From assembly GCA_964497615.1 (NCBI GenBank), contig CAZCEC010000056.1, forward strand, positions 1-42,869: 42,869 bases of DNA, in the 5' to 3' direction. This document shows positions 31,717-40,043 of the stretch, piece after piece. The notes under the pieces are model-generated. The model was not told the origin of the DNA, made no database searches, and saw only the letters and a program-made list of their open reading frames with translations. Position 1 is the stretch's first letter, and every line of letters begins with the position of its first letter. Position numbers and translations under genes: made by a program. The stretch comes from CAZCEC01 sp964497615 (GTDB taxonomy: Bacteria; Chloroflexota; Anaerolineae; Anaerolineales; UBA6663).

Positions 31717-31860
31717 GGCAGGGTCGTTTTCATCTAATCCGCACCCGCCCGTGGTCCTGATCCCAAGCATGGTTTCGTTAAATGGCGGCCTGCCGCGCGG
31801 TTTTTTGGCGGAATCACGTTGAAGCAACGGCTAACGGTTGGGCGTGGATTAGAAACGCGA
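31717..31860 (-). mobile_element. MITE-like element, copy 2
   Basis: Terminal repeats TCTAATCCGCACCC (31733-31746) and GGGCGTGGATTAGA (31840-31853), 12 of 14 complementary; core 121 bp. Reverse orientation to copy 1 (10360-10501), aligned end to end with one gap. It is non-coding, and a CACAC tract follows at 31866-31895. Confidence 0.72.
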
Positions 31861-31907
31861 CCCACCACACACTCCCACACGCCCCCCACACTTTCCCCGA
31901 CTCGGCC

Positions 31908-31913
31908 TATAAT
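31908..31913 (+). promoter_or_regulatory. -10 box of the M28 peptidase gene
   Basis: TATAAT, 8 nt (GCCCCCCT), ATG at 31922. This predicts a leader of at most two or three bases. Confidence 0.55.
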
Positions 31914-31921
31914 GCCCCCCT

Positions 31922-33112
31922 ATGTCCGAGACCGCCCTCAAACACATCGAGCACCTCACGAACACCCTCGGCCCGCGCGGGAGCACCACGCCCGAGGAGC
32001 GCGCCGCGCACGACTACTGCCAAGCCACGCTGGAAGGCCTGGGCTACACCGTCACCCGCGAGACGTTCATGTCGCCCACCTCGGGCTGGGCGCCCTACTC
32101 GCTGGCGGGCTTCCTGATGCTGCTGGCGACGGGCATCTTCTGGCTGCTGGGGCGCGGCGACAACGCCCAGGCCGGGGCGCTGGCGGCAGCGGCGCTGGGG
32201 CTGATCGTGGTCGTCTCGTTCTTCCTGCACATCACCCACCGGCCCGGCCCGCTGCTGTGGCTGATGCCCACCGCGCCCAGCCAGAACGTGTGGGCCGTGG
32301 CCGCGCCCAGCGGCGAGGCCAAGCAGACGGTGGTGGTGACGGGGCACGTGGACACGCACCGCACCGCGCTGGCGATGCAGTCCACCACGCTGTGGCAGGT
32401 GTTCCGGGTGCTGACGAGCGCGGTGAGCGTGGCCTACGTGGCGCTGGCGGCAATGTTCGTGTGGGGCATCTTCACGCCCGACGCGCTGCCCCGCAATATC
32501 GCGGCCGCCCTGGCGGTGCTGGTCATCGTCGGATTGGTGTTCACCCTCCAGCCGGACCGGTCGCCGTATGTGCGCGGGGCGAACGACAACGCCAGCGGCG
32601 CGGCGGCGGTGCTGGCGCTGGCCGAGCGGCTGAAGGCCGAACCGCTCAAGCAGACCGCCGTGATCCTGGCAAATACCGGCTGCGAGGAAGTGGGGTGCTT
32701 TGGGATCATTGACTTCATCCAGCGGCACCGCGACGGCGCGGCCAGGGACGCGCGCTACCTGGTGCTGGACAACATCGCCGGGCGCGGCTCGGATGTGAAC
32801 TACGTGCTGGACGAGACCCTGCTGCTGCCGGTGCCGTCGGACGCGGGGCTGCTGAAGGTGGCCGAGAAGGTGGCCCAAGCCAACCCCGAGATCGGGGCCA
32901 AGCCGTGGCACTACCGCGGGCTAACTTCGGAGCTGGCGGTGGCGACGGCCAACGGGGCGAAGGCGCTGGGGCTGCTCAACTTCGACCCGAAGACGGGGAT
33001 GCCGCCGAACTTCCACACCCGCCGCGACAACCTGAGCAACATTGACGCGGCGGTGCTGGAGCGCACGGAGCAGTTCGTGTGGGCCATACTGAAAGAGCTC
33101 GACCGGGAGTAA
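31922..33112 (+). CDS. Membrane-embedded M28 family zinc aminopeptidase
   Basis: 396 residues. The di-zinc ligands of M28 peptidases can be followed: GHVDTH (His142, with Asp144 behind it), GANDNASG (bridging Asp222), NTGCEEVG (Glu255/Glu256, catalytic and metal), VLDNIAG (Asp283) and PPNFHTRRDN (His365). Unusually there are four hydrophobic helices: two before the first ligand (about 58-77 and 85-104) and two (158-184 and 193-209) inserted between His142 and Asp222, where soluble M28 enzymes have a short loop. The active site should therefore sit at the membrane surface. There is no signal peptide. Peptide or glutaminyl substrates are possible. TATAAT 8 nt before ATG suggests a leaderless message. 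Confidence 0.88.
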   Translation: MSETALKHIEHLTNTLGPRGSTTPEERAAHDYCQATLEGLGYTVTRETFMSPTSGWAPYSLAGFLMLLATGIFWLLGRGDNAQAGALAAAALGLIVVVSFFLHITHRPGPLLWLMPTAPSQNVWAVAAPSGEAKQTVVVTGHVDTHRTALAMQSTTLWQVFRVLTSAVSVAYVALAAMFVWGIFTPDALPRNIAAALAVLVIVGLVFTLQPDRSPYVRGANDNASGAAAVLALAERLKAEPLKQTAVILANTGCEEVGCFGIIDFIQRHRDGAARDARYLVLDNIAGRGSDVNYVLDETLLLPVPSDAGLLKVAEKVAQANPEIGAKPWHYRGLTSELAVATANGAKALGLLNFDPKTGMPPNFHTRRDNLSNIDAAVLERTEQFVWAILKELDRE

Positions 33113-33375
33113 ACATCACCACGACCCCCCTTTCAGGGGGCAGGCGGCACGAAGGCGCGAAGGGGCACAAAAAAAGAAAGAGAAAGAGAAAAAGAAAGAG
33201 CGCAGGTTCGGTTTCGGATAATTCGTGCTTCCATTCGTGCAATTCGTGACAAAGGTTTGTCTTTTCGTGTTGCTTCGTGTCTTGGTGACTTCGTGGTGAC
33301 GTTGTTCGTCATCTACTGGTCAGGCTGAGGGCTGTTCAGGGGCGCTGGGTGGGAGTATAGTGGGATTGTTGCCTT
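33113..33375. other. Intergenic region of simple repeats with a weak promoter
   Basis: It holds a purine tract (AAAGAG units, 33168-33200), a run of degenerate TTCGTG/CTTCGTG units (33226-33310), and TATAGT at 33356-33361 as a probable -10 box of the next gene. The M28 gene may end at the CCCCCCTTTCAGGGGG hairpin near 33125-33140. Confidence 0.6.
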
Positions 33376-34416
33376 ATGAGCATTGATCATCGCGAACTGC
33401 TCCGGCAGGCAAGCCGGACCTTTGCGCTCTCCATCGAGCGGCTGCCGGGCGTGGTGGGCGAGGCCATGTGTCTCGCGTACCTGCTGCTGCGCGTCTCCGA
33501 CTTCCTGGAAGACAACGACTACATGCCCGAGGCGCGCAAGGTGTCGCTCCTGCGGCTGTGGGACCGCATCCTGGCGGGCGAAATCCCGCCGGAGGAACTG
33601 GTGGCGCAATTAAGCGACCGCGCCCCCGGCACCGACCCGGACGCGGTGGTGGCCGCCAACGCGGTGGAGATCATGGCGAAGGTGCGGGCGCTGCCGCTGG
33701 CGGTGCAGAACCAGATGCTGGTGCACGTCCGCAACTCGACGCAGGGCATGGCCCGCTGGGTGGCGCGCGGCCCGGACATCCCGGTCGAAGACGACATGGA
33801 CGACTACATGCACGAGGTGGCCGGGCGCGTGGGCTACCTCGTCACCGATATCTTCGCCTGGTATTCGGGCTTCATCCGCGGGCGGCTGAACAAGCTCATG
33901 CCGCTGGCGCGCGAGTTCGGGCTGGCGTTGCAGACCGTCAACGTGATCCGCGGGCTGCGCAAGGACTACGAGCGCGGCTGGATCTTCGTACCGGAGAGCT
34001 TCTGCGCGGCGGTGAATTTGCGGCGCAGCGATTTGTTCAAGCCGGAGTATCAGCTTCAGGCGCTGGAGGTGGTGGACATGGTGGCCGACAAGGCCGAGCG
34101 GCACCTGAACAAGGCGCTGGCCTACGTCATGGCGCTGCCGCCCTGGCTGCACACCCTGCGGCTGGCCTGCATCTGGCCGATGTTGTTCGCGGTGCGCACC
34201 CTGGCCCTCAGCCGGCAGAACGTGAACGTGCTGGTGGGCGAGGTGAAGATGACGCGCGAGGAAGTGAAGGCCATCGTGCGCGACACGACCCTGTTCGGGT
34301 GGTCGAACCGCTGGCTGGAGGGCTACTACCGGCAGTTGAAGACGGTGCCGGAGCGGCCGCGGGCGCTGCCGCCCAGCGCGCCGACGCCGCCCGCGGCGCA
34401 GTTAGCGAAGGCCTAG
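33376..34416 (+). CDS. Squalene/phytoene synthase family protein
   Basis: 346 residues. SRTFALSIERLPG and the first Asp-rich motif RVSDFLEDND (D42, E45, D46) match head-to-head prenyl synthases that join two farnesyl or geranylgeranyl diphosphates through a cyclopropyl intermediate. YMHEVAGRVGYLVTDIF also fits. The second motif, usually N-x-x-R-D-x-x-E-D, reads NVIRGLRKDYERG, so the first Asp is Gly193 and Glu is Lys196 while Asp197 remains. A hydrophobic stretch near 265-285 may associate with the membrane. The Pro/Ala tail (ERPRALPPSAPTPP) is outside the conserved fold and is duplicated at 40044-40119. Probable product: squalene or a related C30 precursor of hopanoids or carotenoids. Confidence 0.88.
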   Translation: MSIDHRELLRQASRTFALSIERLPGVVGEAMCLAYLLLRVSDFLEDNDYMPEARKVSLLRLWDRILAGEIPPEELVAQLSDRAPGTDPDAVVAANAVEIMAKVRALPLAVQNQMLVHVRNSTQGMARWVARGPDIPVEDDMDDYMHEVAGRVGYLVTDIFAWYSGFIRGRLNKLMPLAREFGLALQTVNVIRGLRKDYERGWIFVPESFCAAVNLRRSDLFKPEYQLQALEVVDMVADKAERHLNKALAYVMALPPWLHTLRLACIWPMLFAVRTLALSRQNVNVLVGEVKMTREEVKAIVRDTTLFGWSNRWLEGYYRQLKTVPERPRALPPSAPTPPAAQLAKA

Positions 34417-34580
34417 CCCCTTCAGCGCGGCCCACTCCGCTGCGCTGCGGGGGGCTTCGCACAGCACGCGGAGAACGCGGAGATAGAAAGGCAGGGCCAG
34501 CGGCTGCGCTTGGGCTGCTTCGCACAGAGCGCGGATAGATGGCAATAAATGAGACCCCCGCGGGGGTCTCATTGTTTATT
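34341..34580 (+). repeat. Direct repeat DR1: 3' end of the squalene synthase gene, trailer and terminator
   Basis: The coding tail (from 34342 to the TAG at 34416), the trailer with GCGGCCCACTCCGCTGCGCT and CTTCGCACAGCACGCGGAG, and a GAGACCC/GGGTCTC terminator reappear in the same order and orientation at 40044-40231. Coding-tail identity is 67 of 75 bases. Confidence 0.9.
34548..34573 (+). terminator. Terminator of the squalene synthase gene
   Basis: A perfect 26-bp palindrome with arms AATGAGACCCCCG / CGGGGGTCTCATT, followed by GTTTATT. It probably works in both directions, since the giant protease gene ends at 34617 on the other strand. Confidence 0.85.
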
Positions 34581-34616
34581 GGGGCAGCCAGAGCGGGCCA
34601 GCCGGAGCGCCTCGCC

Positions 34617-37600
34617 TCAACGGATGATGATCGGCACGAAGACCCGTCGTATATCGGCCTGATTGGGATCCAACCCACCCAGGAAAATGCCTTTGGCGGC
34701 GAGCAGACGGATGGTTACCGTTTGCACGGTCGCGTCATCCGCCGGCATTGCCTCTAACACCAGCACCGTATCCGTCACGCTGCTGTTGGCCAGCAGCGCC
34801 GGATCGGCCGTCAACAGCAGCGCTCCCGGCTCAGTGCCACTGATGGGCAGCGTGCCCGTTAGCGGCACAGCGGTCAGCCAGGCCGGGGCCGACGCCACTG
34901 CCCAGTCCAACTGCCCGCTGCCGGCGTTGCTGACGAACAGGGTGGCCGTCTGTACTTGCGTAGCGCCAGTGTCAAAGTGGAAAACAAACTCAACGGGGTT
35001 GGCTGCCAGAGTTGGCCCCAGCAGCGCGAGATTATCCGCCACGGTGAAGGTCACGCTGGTGCTGGCGGCGACACTGTAGCTGTTGACGGCCGTAAAGGTG
35101 ATGGTGTGTGTGCCCAGCGGCAGGCCCCACAGGGTCAGCGCGGCGCCCACACCCAGCGTGCCGGAGATGCTGTGCCAGCTCAGGCCGTCTGCGCCGACTG
35201 CGCCAGTCTGAGGGTCGAGCGCGTGGCCCAGCAGGTTGACCGCCTGACCAACCTGGACCACTTGTCCGCTGCCCGGCTCGATGATCTGCACCTCCGGCGC
35301 CTTGAACGGCATCGTGAAGGTCGAGCTGTTGGCCACGGTGGTGTTGCTGCCGTCGCTGGCGATGACCTGGAACAGGGCGCTGCCGCCAGCCAACCAGGCC
35401 GTGTCTAGCTCAGCCTGACTGCCCGTCAGGCCAAACGCCACCGGCATGAACGCCTGCCCGCCATCCAGGCTGTACAACACATCAAAGGTGAGCGGATCGC
35501 CGTCGATGTCACCGGCGCTCCAGCCCAGCAGGGCGCCGCTGCCGTCGGGCACCAGGTTCACGCTGATATTGTTGAGCGTTGGCGCATGGGGGCTGAGGGC
35601 GCGCTCGGCCAGCAGCGCACTGTCGCTCAGGCGCACCAGCCGCACGCTGGCCGAACCAGCCACGTCGGTGATGAGTTGGGTGAACGCCAGCACGCCCGGG
35701 GAGTCCTCGCCGGACAGCGGGGTGAAGGGGTAGCTAGCCAGGAGGCCGCCGCCGCTGCTACGCAGTTCGAGGGCGTAGCCGCCCGGCACCAGGGGCGGCA
35801 CCGCAGCAGCTGCCGGCAGCCGCTCCACGTTGGAGAACAAGCCGCTATCAGCGCCACTCAGCCCGCCTTGCACCAGCAGCCACGGTCCGGCCTGCATCAG
35901 CCCGGGCGCGGCGGGGACGGGCATCAGCGCGGCCGGGGCGTTGGCCGCGGCGTTGAGAAGGGTCTGGTATAGCTCGCGATAGGTCCAGTCGCTGATCCAT
36001 TGAAAGTCGCAGTACGACATGAAGTCATGCCAGGCGGTGCCTCTGTAGGTGCGCAGCGGGATATTTAGCGCGCGATCACCAAAGTCGAAGCCTTGGGTAT
36101 TTTCGTTGGCGCCAATCCGGGCAAACTCATTCGGAACCGAGTTGCCAACGCTGCTGGCCACGTCGTACGGCTGGCACCCATCGTCACTGGTGTTGCCCGT
36201 GGCCGGGTGGGGCAGCCCCAGCGAGTGGCCAATTTCGTGGGCGGCAATCCAGTCGCCGTAGTTGCTGTCGGTGTCCCAAGCGCCCATCGTCGAGCGCGGC
36301 ACACCCACCGGGCCGGTCGCCTCGCGGCCGCTGCTGGCCGCAACGCCGCGCGGCACTTGCCCGGCCACGCCGGTGTCTGAGATGACCCCATACATGAAGA
36401 GCGGGTTGGAGACAACCGGCTGCCCAACGGGGAAGACGCCCGCCACCAGGATCGCCCGGCTGCGCAAGGCGCTCAACTGCTGGTTGGAGTGCGTCGCCGC
36501 GCACGCCTCCGGATGATAGACCCCATCCGTGGTGGTGAGGGGCAGGGTGAAACAGAAGGCAGGGTCGCGGGCGACAGCCTGGCCCATTTGTGAGTCGCTG
36601 ATCCACCAGAAGGAGGGTCGCAGGCCGACATTGGGCAGGTCCGTCCGGGAGGCGATGGGATAGGTGCGGCGCAGGTAAGAGTAGATGCTGTCGCGATCCT
36701 GCAGCGACGGGGCAATGTCGGGCGTATTGGCGGCTTGCCCAGGCAGACGGTAGCGCCAGAAAGCAAACTGCACCGACAGCGGCGGCGAGGCGCCCAGCGA
36801 GACGAACTTGCGCCGCACGTTATCGTCCCAGCTGGCTTCGTACGGTGCGCGCCCCGGGTTGACTTCCGCGACGAAGTTTAGGTTGACGTTGGCGCTGGTC
36901 CACTCCAGCGGAATCTCAAACACAAACTGCTGCGTGAGGTTGTCGCGCTGCGGGTTGGGCTGCACGGTGATGCTGTAGTCCATGGCAAACGGGCTGCCCA
37001 GGTCGCCGGTGAAGCGGATAGAGTACAGCTTGGGTTTCAGCGTGCCCAGCAAGGTGGTGTTGCCGTAGACGAGCAGGCGCGCATCCACGCCGGCCAGCGG
37101 CCGGCCAGTGGTGGTGCGGGCGAACACGCGCACATAGGTCTGGCGGTAGCGGATCAACGGGATGGTGCCGTCCGGCCGCTGGATGCCCTGGGTGACTTCC
37201 AGGTCGGTGACTTCCACGTTGGGCAGGGCGTCGGCGTCGTAGGGCAGTTTCTTGACCGCGAGTGATTCCTGCCAGAACACATGGCCGCTGGCCGCCTGAA
37301 GGTTGGTGGCCGAGCGGCCAAACGTAGCTGGGCCGTAGTAGAGGTACGCGTTGGGCCGCTGGTTGAAGTGACCGTTGTAGCTGACTGGCACGCGGCCCAC
37401 CAAAGACCGCTTGCACGGCCAGTTGAGGCCAGGGATCGAGCAGGAGACGCTTTCCTCTTCCAGGGTGAACAGATAACCGCCGGCATGGGCCAGGTCGTAG
37501 ATCAACCGTGAGCTGGTATAGATCTGGCTGCTGTGACCCGTCAGGTTATCGTAATCCCAGACGGCGCCGCCCAGGCTGTACAGCACAATGTCGTAATTCG

Positions 37601-39866
37601 TGCAAGACCAGTCGAAGAGCCCGTAGCGGCAGCGTTGCTGGCCGCCAATGGGCAGGTAAGCCACCACCCCGGTGGCCAGGGTCACGGTCTGACCATTGAC
37701 GGGGTTGTAACGCCGCAAGGCGCTGCCCTGCAGCCAGTATTGGTACTCCTGCCCGAAGGCTGAGCTGGTCTTGGGGCTGCTGATCGCGCCCCCGGTGGGC
37801 ACGGCGTTCACCTGACCGGTGAGCTTGAGAATGCGGTTGAGGTGCTGAGCATTGTCGAGCGCGACCACGCTGAGGGTGTTGTGGGCCAGTTGCTGGGCGC
37901 CGGTCACGCTGGCAGCCAACACCTGCGGCGGGGTGCCAGGCACCGCCTGCGTCCCCAGCCGCTGCAGACCCTGGTCCGTCGTCCAGTACAAGTACGAGTC
38001 ATCCGCCACCAGGTTAGATTGGATCAGGTGCGAGGCGGCGCCGGCAGCCGCGGGACCAGCCGCGGCGAGCGTTGCGCAGGCGGCGTTGTTCTGGTAGATC
38101 ACCCGAGCCGGCTCATCGCCCTGGATGGGCGCGCGCGCGATTGTTTCGGGCCGGATGGGGTTGGCGCCGCAATCGGGCGGGGTGCGCCAGTACAGGGCAT
38201 TGCCACGCACCACGTAGGTGGAGGCCAGGCTCACCGGCTCCACCAGAGGCGGCGTGCTCTGGCTGGCGCCGATTTCTACCGCGCCCATATCGCAGGCGGC
38301 GCCCGCGGGCCGCACCACACCGCGCTGATCGAGCGCAACGCAGCCGTTGCCGGTGAAGGCATCCACGGCGGGGCTGCCAGCCATGGGCAGGTGGGTGAAG
38401 GTTGGCCCACCGTTGTCGTTCAACGACGCTAACAGCGGATCGGCGCTGTTCAGGTCACCGGTGCCGTTGAGGCTGCAGCTGGCGTCGCTGGCCAAATTGT
38501 AACCGCCGGAGGTCAGCGCGGCGCCCAACATGCAATCGCCGCCGCTGCTGGGGTTGGCCAGGAGGCTGTTCTGGAGGCTGGGCGGCTGCGAGGCCGCGGC
38601 CACTTCCAGGTTGCTGGTCCCATTCTCAGCCAGCGTCACGTGATGCAAGTCCAGGGTGCCGGTGCCAGCGGGGATTTCCGTGTAGATGCCGCCGCCCTGG
38701 GTGGCGCTGTTACCACTCAGGGTGGAATTTACCAGGCTGACCGTGCCGCTGACGACCATCAGCCCGCCGCCGCGGCTGCTGGCATCGTTGCCGCTCAGGG
38801 TGCTGCCGTGCAGTACGACCAGCGTGGTGGGGCCAGTCCAGATGGCGCCGCCCTGGTTGGCGCTGTTGCCGCTGAAGGTCGAGTCATACACCAGCAGCGG
38901 CCCCCAGTTGTAGATGGCCCCGCCGTAGCGGTCGTCGCTGCCGGGCTGGGTCGTCGTGTTGTTCAGGAACCGGGAGTTGGTAATCGTCGCCGTGAACCCA
39001 AAATTGGTGGCCAGCGCCCCGCCGCCCGCCTCGGCCAGGTTGTCCTCAAACAGGCTGTTGACAATCACCATCTCGCCGCCATTCAGGCTGATGGCGCCGC
39101 CGCCGCCGGTATCGGTCAGTTGCTGGTTGCCGCGCATGACCGTGTTGCTGATGATGGTGGTGCCAGTGCTTTCCTGCAGAATGGCGCCGCCGCCGTAGGC
39201 GCGGGCGGCCAGGTTGTGCGCCAGGTTGTACTGGAAGGTGCTGTTGGTGACCGTCAGCACCCCGAAGTTGAGCAGTGCCCCGCCGTCGGTGGCCTGGTTG
39301 GTCTCAAACACACTGCCGTCAATCACCAGCGTGCCGGTTGCCAGGTTCGCCAGTGCCCCGCCCCACGTATTGCCATCCGATTCATTGTTGCGGAAGGTGG
39401 AGTTTTGGATGGTGAGTTGGCCGCTGTTTTCGATGGCGCCGCCATCCTCGCTTAGGATGTAGGCCTCTTCCACAACCAGGTTTTGCAGGGTCAGCGCCGC
39501 GCTGGCCTGAACCACAAACAGGCGCACGGCTGATCCGCCGCTTAGCGTGATCTGTGCGCCGCCGTCAATGGTGGTGGTGGTGGTTACGGTCCAGGTGGCC
39601 GTCAGGGTGATAGTGGCCGGCCCGCCGCAGTCAAAGGTGACACTGCCGCCCCCCGCCAGCGCCGCCAGCAGAGCGCCCTCCGTGCAGCTGCCAGGTGTGC
39701 CGTCGCCGACTACCCCGGCGGCTGGCATTGCGGGCGCAGATGCGTTGACCGGCCGCGGGGCGGCCACGACCGTGCTGGCGGGCAGGCTGCTCACCAACAC
39801 ACAAGCGGCTGCCAAAACGTGCGCGAATCCACTGGCCAGCCGGCGAAGCTTGCGGTTCAAGGTCAT
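34617..39866 (-). CDS. Giant secreted metzincin-type metalloprotease with beta-helix and Ig-like domains
   Basis: 1749 residues from ATG 39866, behind TTGGAG; the frame to 40124 runs into the duplicated tail and is rejected. Signal peptide about 1-36 (ending VVAAP). Residues about 50-530 are a right-handed beta-helix (repeats such as GGGAISLNGGEMVIVNSLFEDN). About 540-900 hold beta-strand repeats (GNALYWRTP, YLYWTTDQGL). The protease region follows: AAHEIGHSLGLPHP gives zinc ligands His1210, His1214 and His1220 with Glu1211, and DFMSYC (Met1283) is the Met-turn, so it is a metzincin. About 1380-1730 are Ig-like domains (Big/BACON style). The C-terminus is RRVFVPIIIR. It should cut extracellular proteins. 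It lies between two direct repeats. Confidence 0.88.
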   Translation of the reverse strand: MTLNRKLRRLASGFAHVLAAACVLVSSLPASTVVAAPRPVNASAPAMPAAGVVGDGTPGSCTEGALLAALAGGGSVTFDCGGPATITLTATWTVTTTTTIDGGAQITLSGGSAVRLFVVQASAALTLQNLVVEEAYILSEDGGAIENSGQLTIQNSTFRNNESDGNTWGGALANLATGTLVIDGSVFETNQATDGGALLNFGVLTVTNSTFQYNLAHNLAARAYGGGAILQESTGTTIISNTVMRGNQQLTDTGGGGAISLNGGEMVIVNSLFEDNLAEAGGGALATNFGFTATITNSRFLNNTTTQPGSDDRYGGAIYNWGPLLVYDSTFSGNSANQGGAIWTGPTTLVVLHGSTLSGNDASSRGGGLMVVSGTVSLVNSTLSGNSATQGGGIYTEIPAGTGTLDLHHVTLAENGTSNLEVAAASQPPSLQNSLLANPSSGGDCMLGAALTSGGYNLASDASCSLNGTGDLNSADPLLASLNDNGGPTFTHLPMAGSPAVDAFTGNGCVALDQRGVVRPAGAACDMGAVEIGASQSTPPLVEPVSLASTYVVRGNALYWRTPPDCGANPIRPETIARAPIQGDEPARVIYQNNAACATLAAAGPAAAGAASHLIQSNLVADDSYLYWTTDQGLQRLGTQAVPGTPPQVLAASVTGAQQLAHNTLSVVALDNAQHLNRILKLTGQVNAVPTGGAISSPKTSSAFGQEYQYWLQGSALRRYNPVNGQTVTLATGVVAYLPIGGQQRCRYGLFDWSCTNYDIVLYSLGGAVWDYDNLTGHSSQIYTSSRLIYDLAHAGGYLFTLEEESVSCSIPGLNWPCKRSLVGRVPVSYNGHFNQRPNAYLYYGPATFGRSATNLQAASGHVFWQESLAVKKLPYDADALPNVEVTDLEVTQGIQRPDGTIPLIRYRQTYVRVFARTTTGRPLAGVDARLLVYGNTTLLGTLKPKLYSIRFTGDLGSPFAMDYSITVQPNPQRDNLTQQFVFEIPLEWTSANVNLNFVAEVNPGRAPYEASWDDNVRRKFVSLGASPPLSVQFAFWRYRLPGQAANTPDIAPSLQDRDSIYSYLRRTYPIASRTDLPNVGLRPSFWWISDSQMGQAVARDPAFCFTLPLTTTDGVYHPEACAATHSNQQLSALRSRAILVAGVFPVGQPVVSNPLFMYGVISDTGVAGQVPRGVAASSGREATGPVGVPRSTMGAWDTDSNYGDWIAAHEIGHSLGLPHPATGNTSDDGCQPYDVASSVGNSVPNEFARIGANENTQGFDFGDRALNIPLRTYRGTAWHDFMSYCDFQWISDWTYRELYQTLLNAAANAPAALMPVPAAPGLMQAGPWLLVQGGLSGADSGLFSNVERLPAAAAVPPLVPGGYALELRSSGGGLLASYPFTPLSGEDSPGVLAFTQLITDVAGSASVRLVRLSDSALLAERALSPHAPTLNNISVNLVPDGSGALLGWSAGDIDGDPLTFDVLYSLDGGQAFMPVAFGLTGSQAELDTAWLAGGSALFQVIASDGSNTTVANSSTFTMPFKAPEVQIIEPGSGQVVQVGQAVNLLGHALDPQTGAVGADGLSWHSISGTLGVGAALTLWGLPLGTHTITFTAVNSYSVAASTSVTFTVADNLALLGPTLAANPVEFVFHFDTGATQVQTATLFVSNAGSGQLDWAVASAPAWLTAVPLTGTLPISGTEPGALLLTADPALLANSSVTDTVLVLEAMPADDATVQTVTIRLLAAKGIFLGGLDPNQADIRRVFVPIIIR

Positions 39867-40043
39867 GGGTCTCCAAGCTACCCCTCTGATGAAAAGGTGT
39901 GAAATTGTGGTTCCGACAGGGGCGGCAAGGGACACAAGCTGGGTAGCGGAGCATCCACAGCACCAACAGGCGGACACATCAACATTACTGACTGGGATTG
40001 TACCGCACGACCGGCCGCCCAACAAACCGGTGACGGGCTCAGT

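Noticed and set aside
31020..31733. Long minus-strand frame with RRVNAPTRPAPRG-type repeats
   Set aside because: It is only a translation of the 213-bp and 35-bp DNA repeats, with no start signal or domain.
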